Shown in pieces: positions 11,847-12,563 of a DNA stretch of 12,563 nucleotides. Position 1 is the first letter of the stretch. The number at the start of each line of letters is the position of its first letter. Source of the DNA: an uncultured Clostridia bacterium (GTDB lineage: Bacteria; Bacillota; Clostridia; Oscillospirales; Ruminococcaceae). The stretch covers positions 1 to 12,563 of the forward strand of contig CALBJC010000004.1 of NCBI GenBank assembly GCA_937892655.1, read 5' to 3'. A program made the translations under genes and the position numbers. The notes beneath the pieces were generated by a model that saw only the letters and a program-made list of their open reading frames with translations, was not told where the DNA came from and made no database searches.

Positions 11847-12563
11847 ATGACAGATCTGCAGATGAAATATGTTCTGACTCTTGCAGAGCTAAAAAGCTTT
11901 TCAAAGGCGGCTAAAAAGCTGTATATTACTCAGCCTTCTCTGAGCCAGTATATCGCAGGTATTGAAAAGCAGGTTGGTACTCTTTTATTTGACAGAACGA
12001 CCAACCCTATCTCTTTAACAGCCGCAGGTCAGGCCTACGCTGATGCGGCAAGGCAGATTTTATCAATTGAGGATGAGCTGAAAAACAAGCTTTCTGACTA
12101 TGAAAACCTTGACGGCGGTACTCTCAAAATAGGCGCTTCAACCTTCAGAAGCTCATATATGCTCGCACGCAGTATTTCTGAATTCTGCAAAAGCCATCCC
12201 GGCGTTGCGGTAACTATCTCTGATGATAATCCTGATGATTTAGCTGAAAAGCTTATAAATGGCTCGATTGATATTTTAATTGCAACAGGTAAGTTTTCAT
12301 CTGAAAACTTTGATGTTGAGGAGCTGGCAACTGAGAGAATGTATATCGCAGCGGCACCTGATATTGAGCTGTCAGATAAAGTAAAGGAAAGCTGCCTTTG
12401 CGCTGAAGATGTTAAAAAGGCAAGCATGAAGGCGATTGGTGCAAAGCCTGTTTGCTTTGACGATTCCCGAAGAGTTCCACAGAGTCCTCCGACCGAACGG
12501 TGCCTATATCCAGGTTCTGGCAGCGGAAGACCACCTGCTGGGTCTGAAGAATATTATTTATCC
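11847..12563 (+). CDS. LysR-family transcriptional regulator, partial; 3' end probably chimeric
   Basis: The first ~200 codons are a clear LysR-type regulator: an N-terminal winged helix-turn-helix at 1-60 (SFSKAAKKLYITQPSLSQYI, 17-36; LFDRTTNPISLTAAG, 47-61), a linker helix at 62-88, and the start of the periplasmic-binding-like effector domain at about 92 (GTLKIGAS). Such proteins act as tetramers in the cytoplasm, bind DNA next to their own gene, and respond to a small molecule that cannot be guessed here. AAAGGAAGTGAG precedes the ATG. The frame stays open to the right edge (239 codons; a full member has ~290-300), but from about residue 203 it reads as Pro/Ser/Arg-rich nonsense for this family (DSRRVPQSPPTERCL), while another frame becomes meaningful. 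True LysR sequence therefore ends near 12450. Confidence 0.88.
   Translation, partial: MTDLQMKYVLTLAELKSFSKAAKKLYITQPSLSQYIAGIEKQVGTLLFDRTTNPISLTAAGQAYADAARQILSIEDELKNKLSDYENLDGGTLKIGASTFRSSYMLARSISEFCKSHPGVAVTISDDNPDDLAEKLINGSIDILIATGKFSSENFDVEELATERMYIAAAPDIELSDKVKESCLCAEDVKKASMKAIGAKPVCFDDSRRVPQSPPTERCLYPGSGSGRPPAGSEEYYLS
12448..12563 (+). other. RlmA-like 23S rRNA guanine methyltransferase fragment, out of frame with LysR
   Basis: In the frame starting at 12448 the last 38 codons encode LFALTIPEEFHRVLRPNGAY followed by IQVLAAEDHLLGLKNIIY. This matches the region of RlmA/RrmA-type rRNA methyltransferases after the SAM fold ('F.RVL.PGG..I...P...HL.ELK..IY'). The same strand is used but the frame is +1 relative to LysR, and base composition turns GC-rich within a few codons of the switch. 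Only this piece is visible, with no start or stop, so it is a fragment joined to the LysR gene and not a complete gene. Confidence 0.55.

Noticed and set aside
1..12563. CRISPR array, tRNA, rRNA, insertion sequence or prophage
   Set aside because: No spaced direct repeats, no cloverleaf or CCA-ending gene, no transposase or phage protein was found on either strand.

Overview
The window reads as ordinary chromosome of a low-to-mid GC, Gram-positive gut Firmicute, most likely a Ruminococcus/Oscillospiraceae-type clostridium. The basis is strong Shine-Dalgarno sites before almost every gene, sigma-A promoters that are nearly all of the extended -10 type, lipoprotein signal peptides, and Firmicutes gene families (CorC/HlyC, GtrA, DUF6106-like, CE2 esterase). 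This is inference from gene content, not a taxonomic match. No rRNA, tRNA, CRISPR array, insertion sequence or phage gene was seen.

Layout. (a) 1-1047, minus: an alpha/beta hydrolase of the prolyl-iminopeptidase type, visibly poorer in GC than the rest, whose last ~26 codons at the window edge look like a helicase instead. (b) 1163-2831, minus: a GtrA membrane protein followed after 1 nt by a manganese-type CDF efflux pump. (c) 2972-4228, plus: a CorC/HlyC (CNNM-CBS) transporter divergent from (b), with a hairpin terminator. (d) 4282-5291, plus: a GNAT acetyltransferase and a NUDIX hydrolase in tandem. (e) 5326-8239, minus: an operon of a DUF6106-like membrane protein, AcpS, the bifunctional NAD(P)HX repair enzyme and a small lipoprotein. 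It is separated from (d) by a 32-bp perfect palindrome that serves as a two-way terminator. (f) 8295-9704, minus: an uncharacterised pair made of a possible PD-(D/E)XK-like cytoplasmic protein with a C-terminal winged helix and a four-span membrane protein. (g) 9827-10477, plus: a HAD phosphatase with a strong promoter and a two-way terminator. (h) 10536-11729, minus: a lipoprotein SGNH/CE2 esterase. (i) 11847 to the right edge, plus: a LysR-family regulator, divergent from the esterase and sharing overlapping promoters with a LysR-type dyad between them.

How the genes relate. Two metal transporters sit head to head (Mn-type CDF and CorC). AcpS activates acyl carrier protein and its operon also repairs damaged NAD(P)H, a common bacterial pairing. 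The LysR protein probably controls the esterase and itself through the shared operator.

The strangest signals are at the two ends. About 80 bases on the left and about 110 bases on the right encode pieces of unrelated proteins (helicase; RlmA-like rRNA methyltransferase) joined to the hydrolase and the LysR gene. An assembly artefact at contig ends is the simplest explanation. I found no convincing new multi-gene system; the best novelty candidate is the uncharacterised pair at 8295-9704.
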